From: an uncultured Acidobacteriia bacterium
GTDB taxonomy: Bacteria; Acidobacteriota; Terriglobia; Bryobacterales; Bryobacteraceae
Assembly (NCBI GenBank): GCA_903851195.1
Contig: CAINNJ010000049.1
Span: 1-64,000, forward strand
Direction of reading: 5' to 3'
Length of the DNA: 64,000 nt
This document shows, piece by piece, positions 1-10,020 of this stretch (position 1 is the stretch's first letter; every line of letters starts with the position of its first letter). The translations under genes were made by a program, and so were the position numbers. A model generated the notes under the pieces. It was given only the letters and a program-made list of their open reading frames with translations. It ran no database searches and was not told where the DNA came from.

Positions 1-111
1 AAACTCAACGCCATCGACCCGGAAGCCTATCTCCGTAACGTCATCGCACGCATTGCCCAGCATCCCATGCGCAAATTACACGAACTCTTGCCTTGGAATA
101 TTACCCTGTGA
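1..111 (+). mobile_element. IS66-family transposase, C-terminal end (cut by window start)
   Basis: Frame 1 is open from the first base to TGA at 109-111 and encodes 36 residues containing DPEAYLRNVIARIAQHP and ending HELLPWNITL. This matches, from memory of the family, the conserved C-terminus of IS66-type TnpC (DPEAYLR...IADHP...ELLPW). The rest of the element lies outside the window. A run ending GCTTAC at 136-141 could be the terminal inverted repeat, since IS66 ends often finish this way. Immediately after it a kinase reading frame begins mid-protein, so the element appears to have inserted into that gene. The target duplication cannot be checked without the other end. Confidence 0.75.
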
Positions 112-142
112 TACATAGTGCGGTGTAAGCCTTACGCTTACT

Positions 143-556
143 CCGAAACGCACTATTCTTCTCCACGTCTCGGGAGATCTGAAAGGCACATGGGATAAGG
201 CCCGCATCGGGCAGGTCTTCTCGAATCTGATTGGCAATGCGATACAGTATAGCTTCAAGGACTCGCCTATTGACGTAACTGTAAAAGGCACCTCAGAAGA
301 GGTACTACTATCCGTGCATAACGAAGGTGTGCCAATTCTGCCTAAAAAAATTGAAACCCTGTTTGATTCCTTCACCCGCGCAGTTACAGATGAAGGAGAC
401 CATCCGGAGGCAGCGGTTAATCTTGGCTTGGGGCTTTATATTATCAAGGATATCGTTACTTCCCATGGCGGGACAATTAATGTAGCCTCCTCTGAAGAGG
501 ATGGCACCACCTTTACCGCACTATTTCCTCGGCAGTATAAAGAGTTGCCAGATTAA
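143..556 (+). pseudogene. Histidine kinase, C-terminal ATPase fragment, truncated by IS66
   Basis: The frame runs from the presumed IS end to TAA at 554-556. It encodes a HATPase_c domain: N-box QVFSNLIGNAIQYS, a degenerate middle part (VHNEGVPI in place of the usual DxGxGI), an F-box-like LFDSFTRA, and the G2 box GLGLYIIKDIVTSHGGTI with the following FTALFP strand. The dimerisation/phospho-acceptor half is missing because the IS end sits directly upstream. The stretch is much richer in A+T than the rest of the window, suggesting foreign origin. It converges on a receiver-domain fragment, so both may be remains of one acquired two-component system. Without its N-terminus it cannot be a working sensor. 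Confidence 0.75.
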
Positions 557-571
557 ACCTTACCTCAGCTT

Positions 572-967
572 TTAGCCCAGTATCTTCTCTTTATCCAATA
601 CGGAAAGAATATTTTTTAGCGCTTCGATATTTACTGGTTTAACCAGATGATAATGAAAGCCAGCTTCCATGGCACGCTCCCGATGTTCTTTTTGCCCCCA
701 CCCGGTATGCGCTATAAAAATAGTATTCTGAAGGGCAGGTTCCTTACGCATAGCCTGACATGTTTCATAGCCACTCATTTCTGGCATTCCAATGTCAAGA
801 ATGACGAGATCAGGAGGAGAAGATTTGGCGAGCTCAATAGCGGTCTGTCTATCAAGGGCTAATTGTGCCGTATACCGTCCATTGAATCCACCGTCATTCT
901 GGCAAACCTGCCAGAAAACACGTGCGGTGACAAGATCGCGTATAGAAGAAAGGACTCCCCGCCGCGA
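572..967 (-). pseudogene. Response-regulator receiver domain fragment
   Basis: The C-terminal 90 residues are a good receiver domain: VILDIGMPEMSGYE with the phospho-acceptor Asp, IAHTGWG with the conserved Thr, and HYHLVKPVNIEAL with the conserved Lys before the final helix. The frame stays open upstream to a TAA at 968-970, but the N-terminal stretch (VFWQVCQNDGGFNGRYT) lacks the expected first strand and acidic DD pair, and contains no ATG or GTG start. I therefore read it as a degraded or frameshifted gene. It converges on the kinase fragment and shares its low G+C. A conventional ATG at 785-787 would start inside the phosphorylation loop and cannot give a folded domain. Confidence 0.65.
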
Positions 968-1712
968 TTACTGGAACCGAAACGAAAGCGCGCAGCTAAT
1001 GTTACTGCCACCGCTTATTTCAACAGAATAATGCTGAACAGCGCCGGCGACACCGGGCGTGCCGCTTGCCTTGAGACGGCTCACTGCCCTGTTACATGTG
1101 ACAGATTTGTGGTCCAAACGGATCGATTTGGTCCAAAACCGTTGGACGCGTTGCAATAAATTCAATAACTTGCAATCTTGTCAAGGGGATATCGTGATAC
1201 GAATCCTACCTGAGGAGCCAAATTCTGCGTATCGAAGATTTCCCCGCAGTACGTTGGCACAAACTCTCCTGTAGTCCCCGGCGGTATTTACAACACCACA
1301 AATTCTTTCGGAGTCTCTTCGCCCCGTTCCCGGTGGGAATATCCGGCGAGTCGCGGTAGGGCTCATTTCGCTCTCCAACGAGTAACTCCTCCGGTGTGCC
1401 GGAGACGACTGTGTCAAATCGCGGGTCGAAGTGGCTTCGGCTTGGTCGAATCGGCTCACAACAACCACCATCGTGTCGAAAGCTGAATCACGCAGCAAAG
1501 CGCAAACTGTCAAACCCGAAGAACTGAGGCGCGCCCCTGTGCCACCCCTGTGGAAATCCTCTTTCCCCCTCCGCGCCCGTGCTAAAATCGGGTGCAATGC
1601 AGGCGGGTTCGGTACAAATCACCCCTGATTTCTTCGTTTTCCCGCCGCAATTCCTCACGCCGTTTCAGCCGGCCTGACCGTTTCCCCCCTCGAACTGAAT
1701 CCATCACCAACC
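968..1712. other. Long stretch without recognisable genes
   Basis: About 745 bases separate the two-component debris from the MFS gene. Open frames exist on both strands (for example 1181-1597 minus), but their translations are rich in Arg/Ser and resemble no family I know. None has both a ribosome binding site and a plausible start. Base composition changes here from A+T-rich to the high G+C of the rest of the window, so this is probably a decayed junction. I see no RNA gene or long repeat. Confidence 0.5.
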
Positions 1713-2963
1713 ATGAGACGCATCTTCACTTTTAAAGTTTTCCGATACCTGCTGCTGGCGAGTTTCGGCTCGGAACTGGGATCCTGGATTCAGCTCGCCG
1801 GATCCGACTGGTTCGTCACCGGTCAAACACTCGATCCCCTGCAGGTCTCGCTCCTGGGCGCGGCGATGAACCTGCCCACCTTTCTCTTCGGCATTCCCGC
1901 GGGCGTGATGGCCGATATTCTGGGCAGGCGCAGGATGCTGCTCATCGCGCAACTCTGGATGGTGTCCACGGCGATCGTCATGACCGTGATGCTGAAGTCC
2001 GGCGCCCTGGCTCCGCCGGCCTTGATCCTGCTGACGTTTTTTCTCTACAGCGGCATGGCGATGCAGGAACCCGCGCTTTACGCCACTTTCCCGGAGGTGG
2101 TTCCGCGCGACCTGCTGCCGACGGCAGTCACGCTTCACGGAGCGGAGTGGGCCTCGGCGCGCGTTCTGGGCCCGATTGTCGGCGGCGCCATGATGGCGAG
2201 ATGGGGCATTCCCTCGGCCTTCTTCGCGAATGTCGTCTCCTACTTTGGCCTGATCGCATTCCTCCTCTCCTGGAAGCCCGAGAAGCAGATCCGTTCGACG
2301 GCGCCGCGGTTCCTCGAATTGTTTCAGGAAGGACTCCGGCTGATCCGGACCTCGGGACGCCTGAGAAGAATTCTGATGCTCAGCGGATTGATTTCGTTGG
2401 GCGGCATGCCCCCGCTGGTCCTGACGCCGCTTCTGGCGCGCACCACGCTGCACGTGGACAGCAAGGGATTCGGTTTGCTGATGTCCTGCCTGGGTTTCGG
2501 ATCGCTGCTGGGCACGCTGGCCTCGGCAGGCCTGATTCGGCGCTTCAGCGCCACAACGGTCGGCGTGGCCGGACTGGTCCTGGCTGCCGGCGCTATTTTG
2601 GCGCAGTCCGTGGTGCACACACCGGTTCTGTTCGGCGCGCTGCTGGTGAGCAGCAGTTTCGGCACGATCCTCGCAACCATGGCCGTTGCGGTGGCCATGC
2701 AGAGCTGCCTGCCGGGGAATGTGCGCGGACGGATTATGGGCTTTTATCTGGTGCTGTTTTCGGGCGGCGCTTCGTTCGGCGCCGTGCTGACGGGCTGGGT
2801 CGCCCGCGAAGCCGGCGTATCCACAACGCAATGGGCGGCGAGCGTGTTGTTGCTGGCGCTCGCCGCCTCCATTTTGTCATCGGGCCTGCCGGTGCAGAAC
2901 GCGCCGGCGCCGGTCACCGAGGCTGAGCCGGACGCGCAATTGGTTCAGCGGGCTTCGGCTTAA
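1713..2963 (+). CDS. MFS transporter, EntS/MFS_3-like exporter
   Basis: A 416-residue membrane protein with about 12 hydrophobic segments. The N-terminal pattern FRYLLLASFGSELGSWIQ, the loop FGIPAGVMADILGRRRML between helices 2 and 3 (MFS motif A), and PALYATFPEVVPRDLLPTAVTLHG are typical of the MFS_3/enterobactin-exporter-like group, often annotated as an efflux or macrolide-type transporter. The start ATG follows an untranslated region with no strong Shine-Dalgarno sequence. Its TAA overlaps the stop of the convergent receptor gene by four bases, so the two transcripts end inside each other. The substrate cannot be read from sequence; siderophore or drug export would be usual guesses. Confidence 0.85.
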   Translation: MRRIFTFKVFRYLLLASFGSELGSWIQLAGSDWFVTGQTLDPLQVSLLGAAMNLPTFLFGIPAGVMADILGRRRMLLIAQLWMVSTAIVMTVMLKSGALAPPALILLTFFLYSGMAMQEPALYATFPEVVPRDLLPTAVTLHGAEWASARVLGPIVGGAMMARWGIPSAFFANVVSYFGLIAFLLSWKPEKQIRSTAPRFLELFQEGLRLIRTSGRLRRILMLSGLISLGGMPPLVLTPLLARTTLHVDSKGFGLLMSCLGFGSLLGTLASAGLIRRFSATTVGVAGLVLAAGAILAQSVVHTPVLFGALLVSSSFGTILATMAVAVAMQSCLPGNVRGRIMGFYLVLFSGGASFGAVLTGWVAREAGVSTTQWAASVLLLALAASILSSGLPVQNAPAPVTEAEPDAQLVQRASA

Positions 2964-5900
2964 AAGTCGTAGCGAAGCCCGAACTGCATCACCCTCGGCG
3001 TGGTCAGCGTGCTGGTATATTTCCCGAACGTCGCCGTGTTGCCGACGTCCAGGCTGGCCGTGCCGATATCGAAACGAACGGCGTTGGGCAGGTTAAAGAC
3101 TTCCGCGCGGAACTGCACCGAATGGGTTTCGCGGAACGGCATGACGAACCGTTTGGAGAGACTCATATCCCAGGTGAAGAACCCGTCTCCTCGCAGCACG
3201 TTCCGGCTTCCCACCTGGCCCGCATAGGAATAATCGAATGCGGCCAGACCCAGTTTCGGATCCGAGAAGAGGTTCGGCCCCCCAACACCGCTCACCGCCG
3301 GCGCATTCTTCGAATTGGTCGTAGCCGGAGGGGTGCTGATCGCCGTGGCAAAGCCCGAGAAACTCCAGCTGGTCGGCCAGCTTCCCGAATTGAGTACGCT
3401 TCGCGGCAGGCCGCTGGTGGCCACAAGGATGCTTCCCACCTGCCATCCACCCACCGCGGTTTCGAGCGGCTTCGGCAGAGAGGAAAGGAACCGCTGTCCT
3501 TTTCCGACCGGCAACTGATAAACCACCGAGCCGTTGACGGAGTGGCGCACGTCGAAGTCGGAAACGCCGCGGTTCAGCGAGGCATTGTAGGGGCTCAGCA
3601 AAAGCGCCACGCCGTTGGAGAATTCGCTCTCCGGCGAGGAAGTCAGATCCGTCGATTTGGACATCGTGTAGTTGAAATCGACCAGCGTGCTGGACGAGCG
3701 CTTCGACACTCTCCACTGCATCGCGTGATAGTTGCCCTTGCCGACCGACCGGTAAGCGAAGAGCGCCGCGTACTGAGAGTTAAACATCGAGTGCGAACCC
3801 AGGTTGCTGCAGACGTAGCAGTAGACGTCCAGGTCGAAAAGGACGGAAGTCAGGTCGGTGGGATAGTAAGAGACTTCCTGCGCGTAGATCTGCTGCGTCG
3901 CGGTCAGGCCGCCCGAGGCATACTTCGAAAACATATTTTCGAAGAACGGCTGCGGCTTGATGGAAGACACCGGAGCATAGTGGCGGGCCTGCTGTGACAA
4001 GGCGTTGAGAGCGTCGTAATAGGTTTGGCCGCTTTTCGGATCCTTCAGATTCGTGGACTGCGCAAGATCGCCAATCGTGATCGACCGTCTGGACAGCCGT
4101 CCCACATAGGAGCCCTGCGCGAGCCAGCCGTGGGCGAATTCCCGGCTGATCGACAGATTGAGGTTGATTGTGTAAGGCTGCTTAATATCCTGGTCGATGG
4201 TGTTGGCGATGGAAAATGCGGGGCCGGGCACACTGGGGAATCCGCCCTGCGGAGCGGCGGGCAGGACTCCGGACGGAATCACGCCGTAGTCGGAGTATCT
4301 CGGCTGCGTGGCCAGCGGCGCGCCGAACGGGGAGCGGACCAGCGAGGTCAGACCCGGCGCGTTGGAATCGAAGTTCCGCATAATGCTCATGCCGAACAGT
4401 TCGTAGAACATCCCGGCGCCGGCCCGGATCGAAGTTTTACCGGGTCCGCCGAACAGAAAGCGGCCGAGTCCGCTCTCGGCGGAGGGCGAATAAACCACTG
4501 CCAGACGGGGAGCGAAATTTCGTTTCTGGGTGTCGTAGAGAGGCTTGGCTCCGTTCGAACCCGCGAGCAGGAAACCGATCTGGCCCGCATCGGCCTGTGA
4601 TTTGCCTTCATTGGCCAGTTCGCCGCGCTTATAGAACCAGTCGCCCAGATTAATCGAGGGCGACACCTGGTATCCGTTGGTTTCGTAGATGGGAGGCGCC
4701 AGCGAGTACCGCAGACCGTAGTTGACCGTCAGGCTCTTCGTGACGCGCCACGCGTCGGTCACATAGAACTCATACTCTTCCGCGCCAAAGCGCCGTTTCA
4801 GGCCCTGCCCGAAAGGAGCCAGATTGCCTTTCAGGTCGTAGGTGTAGGTGGCGCTCGCGAGCGTCACCGGGCCCAGCAGATCGACCGCCGCGTTGCGATA
4901 CGCCAGCGAATAGTTGTAATTCAGATCCGCCGGCACCAGACCGAAGCCGGCCTGTTCCAGGTAACCGGGCGCGACAGACGCGGTCGGATAAGCCGTGGCG
5001 AAGTTGACGGAACTGTTCCGGATCACCCGGACCACGCCGCCGAAACTCACGTCGTGTTTCCCGGCGGTCCAGACCATGTCCTCGCTGAAATGATTGACCG
5101 GGATGATCCGGGTAAGGTCCGTGCTGGTGGATTGCAGCGGGGAAAGCCCCTGCAGGGTCACGTAGGCGGAGCTCACGGCTCCGGTGTTTTCGTGCCCGTA
5201 ACGGGTCAGACCGTAGCGGAAGCTGCTCACCAGGCTGGCTTTGACAGGCAGCGTCCAGCCAAAAGCCATTCCTTTGCTGTGATCGAGACTGTTCGATGCC
5301 GCCGGCTGGCCCAGGAATTCGGGCAACTGGCCGGTTTTATCGCCCTGCAAATTGCCGCGTAAAAAGAAGTTGTTTCTGCCCGCCGCGTAGTCGAGTTTCG
5401 CGATATAGGTGTTCTGCGAGGTGGGGGTGGCCGCCGAGAACCGATAGCCCGCGGTGTTCAGACCGTCGCCCTGCGTGTTGTCGTTGGGCATCGGATATTT
5501 ATTCAGGGTCGCGAGGACGGCCGAACTGACGCCTTTCCCCTGCGGGTCGAGCGCGCGGAGCTGCGCGGGTGAGATTGTCGAAACGCCACCCGCCGCGGTC
5601 AGATATTGCAGAGTTCCCTGACGGAATGCGGCGGTGGGCACCAGCCGGACCGCGGTGCTCTCGCTCGTGTCCCGCCGGCCTTCGTAATTCGCAAAAAGAA
5701 ACAGGTGGTCTTTCTTCAGCGGTCCGCCGACCGATCCGCCCGCGACGTTCCGGTTCAGTTTCTGACGCGGCAGCCCGGAGAGATTATTGAAGAACGTGTT
5801 GGCGCTGGTCGCTGTATTGCGGTTGAATTCGTAGAGAGATCCGTGAATGGTGTTGGTGCCGCCCCGGGTAACAAGGGCGATCTGCGCGCCGGACGTCCGA

Positions 5901-6601
5901 CCCTGGTCGGCCGTGGGGTTCTGGGTGGTGGTGCGGAATTCCTGGACGGAATCGAGGGTCACCCGCAGCACGGAGTTCAGGGGCGACCGGGTGTTCTGGT
6001 CGTTGACATCGACGCCGTCGAGCGTGATGTTGTTCTGATCCGGCTTCGACCCGTTGACCGAACCGTTCAGCCGCGACGCGGAGCTGTTGGGGTTGTCGGT
6101 TTCGCTGCCATAGTAGGTGACGCCGCCCTGCAGCGTGAGCAGCAGAGTCGGGTTTCGCGCTTCCAGGGGCAATTCGAGTATCGGGCGGGAGCCGATGGCA
6201 TTTCCGAGGGAAGCGTCCGTCAGATTGATCTGAGATGCATTCTCCTCCACGCTGATCGCGGTGCTTACGCTTCCCAGTTCCAGCTGGACCGGGAGAGTGG
6301 TCGGCGTATTGACCAGGAGTTCGATTCCGGTATAAGTGCGTTCGGCGAAAGACGCGGCTTTGGCCGAAAGGCGATACTTTCCGGGCAGCATTTGAGGAAA
6401 TCCGTAAAAGCCGCTTTCGTCCGTGACCGTTTTGCGCGTCAGAGGCGCTTCCAGGGCTGTCAGAGTGATTTCGGCGCGCGGGATAACCCGACCCGTCGGG
6501 TCGACCACCGTTCCGGTTAAACTGCTGAGCGACTGGCAGAACGCCGGGCCGGTCAGGAGAAGCGAAAACAAGATTTTCGGGACGAGGGCAGGGCGAGACA
6601 T
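2960..6601 (-). CDS. Oar-like TonB-dependent receptor with carboxypeptidase-regulatory domain (1)
   Basis: About 1213 residues. A signal peptide (ILFSLLLTGPAFCQ) is followed by a carboxypeptidase-regulatory-like beta-sandwich at about residues 25-110 (LTGTVVDPTGRVIPRAEITL, ESGFYGFPQMLPGKYRL). Then come a plug-like region with SVNGSKPDQNNITLDGVDVND and a long beta-barrel ending in RVMQFGLRYDF, the usual aromatic outer-membrane C-terminus. This is the Oar/SusC-like architecture abundant in Acidobacteriota, presumably importing oligosaccharide or peptide ligands across the outer membrane with TonB energy. I chose ATG 6601; an in-frame ATG six codons upstream (6619) is possible. It is clearly paralogous to the gene at 12272-15955, and the two bracket the formate dehydrogenase operon. 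Confidence 0.9.
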   Translation of the reverse strand: MSRPALVPKILFSLLLTGPAFCQSLSSLTGTVVDPTGRVIPRAEITLTALEAPLTRKTVTDESGFYGFPQMLPGKYRLSAKAASFAERTYTGIELLVNTPTTLPVQLELGSVSTAISVEENASQINLTDASLGNAIGSRPILELPLEARNPTLLLTLQGGVTYYGSETDNPNSSASRLNGSVNGSKPDQNNITLDGVDVNDQNTRSPLNSVLRVTLDSVQEFRTTTQNPTADQGRTSGAQIALVTRGGTNTIHGSLYEFNRNTATSANTFFNNLSGLPRQKLNRNVAGGSVGGPLKKDHLFLFANYEGRRDTSESTAVRLVPTAAFRQGTLQYLTAAGGVSTISPAQLRALDPQGKGVSSAVLATLNKYPMPNDNTQGDGLNTAGYRFSAATPTSQNTYIAKLDYAAGRNNFFLRGNLQGDKTGQLPEFLGQPAASNSLDHSKGMAFGWTLPVKASLVSSFRYGLTRYGHENTGAVSSAYVTLQGLSPLQSTSTDLTRIIPVNHFSEDMVWTAGKHDVSFGGVVRVIRNSSVNFATAYPTASVAPGYLEQAGFGLVPADLNYNYSLAYRNAAVDLLGPVTLASATYTYDLKGNLAPFGQGLKRRFGAEEYEFYVTDAWRVTKSLTVNYGLRYSLAPPIYETNGYQVSPSINLGDWFYKRGELANEGKSQADAGQIGFLLAGSNGAKPLYDTQKRNFAPRLAVVYSPSAESGLGRFLFGGPGKTSIRAGAGMFYELFGMSIMRNFDSNAPGLTSLVRSPFGAPLATQPRYSDYGVIPSGVLPAAPQGGFPSVPGPAFSIANTIDQDIKQPYTINLNLSISREFAHGWLAQGSYVGRLSRRSITIGDLAQSTNLKDPKSGQTYYDALNALSQQARHYAPVSSIKPQPFFENMFSKYASGGLTATQQIYAQEVSYYPTDLTSVLFDLDVYCYVCSNLGSHSMFNSQYAALFAYRSVGKGNYHAMQWRVSKRSSSTLVDFNYTMSKSTDLTSSPESEFSNGVALLLSPYNASLNRGVSDFDVRHSVNGSVVYQLPVGKGQRFLSSLPKPLETAVGGWQVGSILVATSGLPRSVLNSGSWPTSWSFSGFATAISTPPATTNSKNAPAVSGVGGPNLFSDPKLGLAAFDYSYAGQVGSRNVLRGDGFFTWDMSLSKRFVMPFRETHSVQFRAEVFNLPNAVRFDIGTASLDVGNTATFGKYTSTLTTPRVMQFGLRYDF

Positions 6602-6816
6602 TGTATCAATATGGCACAATTGCCTCGCATTCTCCAGAACAAAGTTGTTTAGGCCGCGTATTTGCTCCGGCGGTGGGTCGCCATGCCCGATGAATTACAG
6701 AAATGTGACAGCCTTTTCATCATGGGGCGGGCGCCGAAGCCCCCCGCCGCGCCCGCGCGTCCGGTTTCGAACACTGCCATCCCCATCGGAAGCCAATTTC
6801 TTCATATCCTGAGGAC
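6602..6816. other. Divergent intergenic region, receptor / formate dehydrogenase
   Basis: 215 bases separate the divergent starts. The dehydrogenase ATG at 6817 has TGAGG about 4 bases upstream as ribosome binding site. I see no confident -35/-10 pair and no obvious sigma-54 site (no GG-N10-GC element I could be sure of), so regulation is unresolved. Confidence 0.4.
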
Positions 6817-9800
6817 ATGGAACCCACGCCCGCCAGAGCCGCCGCCAGCCAGACGTTCAGCCCGAATTCCACCGCGAAGGGCCCCCGCACCCGCGGCGCC
6901 ACCGTCGTCCCGAGCGTCTGCCCGTACTGCGCGGTCGGCTGCGGGCAGCACATCTACGTCAAAGACGGCCGCGTGATCGATATCGAAGGCAATCCGGACA
7001 GCCCCATTAACGAAGGCACTCTTTGTCCGAAGGGCGCCAATACGTTCCAGCTGTCGGTCAACCCGCACCGCATTACCCAGGTTCTGTATCGCGCTCCTTA
7101 TTCCGAACGCTGGGAGCACAAGCCTCTGGACTGGGCGGTGAGCCGGATCGCCGAAAGAGTGAAGGAAACCCGCGATCGCGACTTCATCGAAGAGCGCGAG
7201 GGCACGGTGATGAATCACCTCACCACCATTGCGTCGCTGGGCGGCGCCACCATGGACAACGAAGAGAACTATCTGATCAAGAAACTCTTCAACGGCGGGC
7301 TGGGAATTCTGCCGATCGAAAATCAGGCCCGTATTTGACACAGCGCATCGGTGCCCGGTCTGGGCACCACCATGGGCCGCGGCGCGGCCACCAGTTTTCA
7401 GGAGGATCTGCGGAATTCCGACTGCATCCTGATTATGGGCTCAAACATGGCGGAAGCGCACCCGGTCGGGTTCCGCTTCCCCATGAAGGCGCGGGAACGC
7501 GGCGCGCAACTGATCCACGTGGATCCGCACTTCACGCGCACCTCGGCCATGTGTCAGCAGTACGTGCCGATCCGGACGGGCAGCGACATTGCCTTCCTTG
7601 GCGGGCTGATCCGCTACGTGCTCGACAACGACCGCTGGTTCCGCGAGTACGTTCTGGCATACACGAACGCCGCGACCATCATTAATGAGGAGTTTCAGGA
7701 CGCCGAAGATCTGGAGGGCATGTTCTCCGGCTTCGACACGAAGACGAAAGCCTACGATTACAAGAAGGCCGGCTGGTCGTATGAGGGCGAGGAGGTGGCG
7801 AAATCGGAACCGCCTCCGGAGATTAAGACGGAGTCGTTCAGCCAGCGTCTTGCCTCATTGCGGAATCCCACGCCGCCTTCCGACCCGGAGCTGAAGCATC
7901 CGCGCTGCGTGATGAATATCGTGCGGCGGCATTATGAGCGCTACACGCCGGAGATGGTGGCGGCGACGTGTGGCTGCAGCGTCGAGGAGTTTCTGCGCGT
8001 GGCGGAAACGCTGTGCGCGAATTCGGGGCGGGAGCGCACGTCCGCGATCGTTTACGCCGTGGGCTGGACGCAACACAGCGTCGGCGTGCAGATCATCCGA
8101 GCGGCGGGCATTCTGCAGCTTTTGCTGGGAAACATCGGCAGGCCGGGCGGCGGGATCATGGCGATGCGGGGTCATGCGAGCATTCAGGGCTCCACCGACG
8201 TGCCGACGCTTTACGATCTGCTGCCCGGCTACATTCCGCAGCCCGCCGTGATGCGCGACCATGCCGACCTGCACGGCTATCTGGAACAGGAAAAGGTCAC
8301 GCACGGCTACTGGGCGAATCTGCCGAAATTCATGGTCAGCCTGCTGAAGGCCTGGTACGGACCGGCGGCGACCAAAGACAACGACTTCGGCTACAGCTGG
8401 ATTCCCCGGCTCGACAACAACTACTCGCAGCTGCCGACATTTCTGCGCATGGCGGAAGGCAAGGTGCGGGGGCTGTTTCTCTTCGGACAGAATCCGGCTG
8501 CGGGTGCGCCGAACGCGAAACTGCACCGGGCGGCGATGCGGCAACTGGACTGGCTGGTGGTTCGCGACTGGTTCGAGATCGAGAGCGCCTGTTACTGGTA
8601 CAAAGGCCCGGAAGGCGTGGATCCGAAGACCGTCCCGACCGAGATTTTCTTCATGCCGGCCGCTTCGTCGCCGGAAAAGGACGGCACGCTCACCAATACG
8701 CAACGGCTGCTGCAATGGCACGACAAGGCAATCGATCCGACAGGCGACTGCCGCTCCGACCTGGGTTTTCTGTTCGATCTGGGCAAGCGGCTGAAAGCGC
8801 TCTACGCGGGGTCGGACAAGGCGCGCGATCAGGGTCTGCTCAACCTCACGTGGGATTACGGTTTCGACAGCCCGCCGATGCTGCCCGACGGCCGTCCGAG
8901 CCGCCTGCCGGATGAGCCGGACGCCGAAAAGGTGTTGCGCGAGATCAACGGCTATACGGTTGCGGACAACAGGCAGGTGAAAGGTTTTTCCGAGCTGAAG
9001 GACGATGGGTCCACTGCCTGCGGCTGCTGGATTTACAGCGGCGTGTATCCGGCCCCGGGTTACAACCGGGCGCGGGAGCGGAAGCGCAATCCGGACAATT
9101 ACACCAGCCCGAACTGGGGTTTCGCGTGGCCGCACAACCGGCGCATGATGTACAACCGCGCGTCGGCGGATCCCGAGGGGCGGCCGTGGTCGGAGCGCAA
9201 AAAATATATCTGGTGGGACGAGGCGGCGAAGCGCTGGACCGGCGTGGACGAGCCGGATTTCGAGCCCGACAAAGCGCCTTCGTACCGCCCGCCGGAGGGC
9301 GCCACGGGCATGGCTTCCATCGCGGGCAATTCGCCGTTCATTATGAAGCCGGACGGCAAGGGCTGGCTGTACGCGCCGGCGGGAACGAAAGACGGACCGC
9401 TGCCGACGCACTACGAGCCGATCGAATCGCCGGTCGCGAATCTGTTGTACCGGCAGCAGGAGAATCCGACTATCGAACGCTACGATGTTCCGATGAATGC
9501 GAAATCGGCGCCGCTCGATCCGGAGTATCCGATTGTCGCGACCACGTTCCGCCTGACCGAGCATTATCTGAGCGGTCCGATGAGCCGGTTCAACAGCTGG
9601 CTGAACGAACTGCAGCCGGCGATGTTCATCGAACTCAGCCCGGAACTGGCGGCGGAGCGCGGCATCGAACATGGCGGCTGGCTGGTGGCGTGGAACAAGC
9701 GCGGGGCCATTGAGGCGCGCGCCATGGTCACCCGGCGGGTGCGGCCGCTGCAGGTGGACGGGCGGACCGTGCACCAGATCGCCATCCCGTTTCATTGGGG

Positions 9801-10020
9801 CTTCGCGGGCGAGGTGGTGGGTTCATCGGCCAACGATCTGACGTCGATTGTGGCGGATGCCAATGTCAGCATGCATGAGGCGAAGGCCTTCGTGGTGAAC
9901 GTTCGGCCCGGCCGCGTGGAAGACTTCAAAGATCTGCCGCTGCGGGCCGCGCCGTGGCCGACATACCGGGCGGCGCCCGATGCGCCGCGCTCCGCGCAGC
10001 CGGAAGGACAGGAAGATTGA
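6817..10020 (+). CDS. fdhA: Formate dehydrogenase catalytic subunit, selenocysteine-containing (UGA at 7336-7338)
   Basis: Two open frames, 6817-7338 and 7339-10020, are in the same phase and separated only by TGA. Reading it as selenocysteine gives a 1067-residue protein with Sec at position 174 in ENQARI-Sec-HSASVPGLGTT. This aligns with the E. coli FdnG motif DNQARV-Sec-HGPTVASL. Cys35, Cys38, Cys42 and Cys70 (CPYCAVGC...LCPKG) bind one [4Fe-4S] cluster. NMAEAHPVGFRFPMKARE, GWTQHSVGVQIIRA and GNIGRPGGGIMAMRGHASIQG are molybdopterin-binding segments of the DMSO-reductase family. It oxidises formate to CO2 (or the reverse) at a Mo/W bis-pterin site. Unlike FdnG the N-terminus shows no twin-arginine signal, so a cytoplasmic orientation is inferred. 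The next gene starts within its stop codon (TTGA). Confidence 0.95.
7336..7368 (+). promoter_or_regulatory. Bacterial SECIS element directing Sec insertion
   Basis: Directly after the UGA is a perfect 7-bp hairpin, ggtgccc / gggcacc (7350-7356 with 7362-7368), closed by the loop GGTCT (7357-7361). The loop starts at nucleotide 22 counted from the U of UGA, the same spacing I count in the E. coli fdhF SECIS, whose loop also carries GGUCU. The flanking bases TGACAC...CATCGG are also shared. SelB should bind this loop; selA, selB and selC are not in the window. Confidence 0.92.

Noticed and set aside
1181-1597. Possible gene in the 968-1712 gap
   Set aside because: 138 residues with biased Arg/Ser content, no ribosome binding site and no recognisable motif.
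1704-2831. 375-codon minus-strand frame opposite the first MFS gene
   Set aside because: Gln/Arg/His-rich composition typical of antisense reading of membrane-protein codons.
7336-7338. TGA as a nonsense mutation making the formate dehydrogenase a pseudogene
   Set aside because: The position equals the family's Sec site and a matching SECIS hairpin follows directly.
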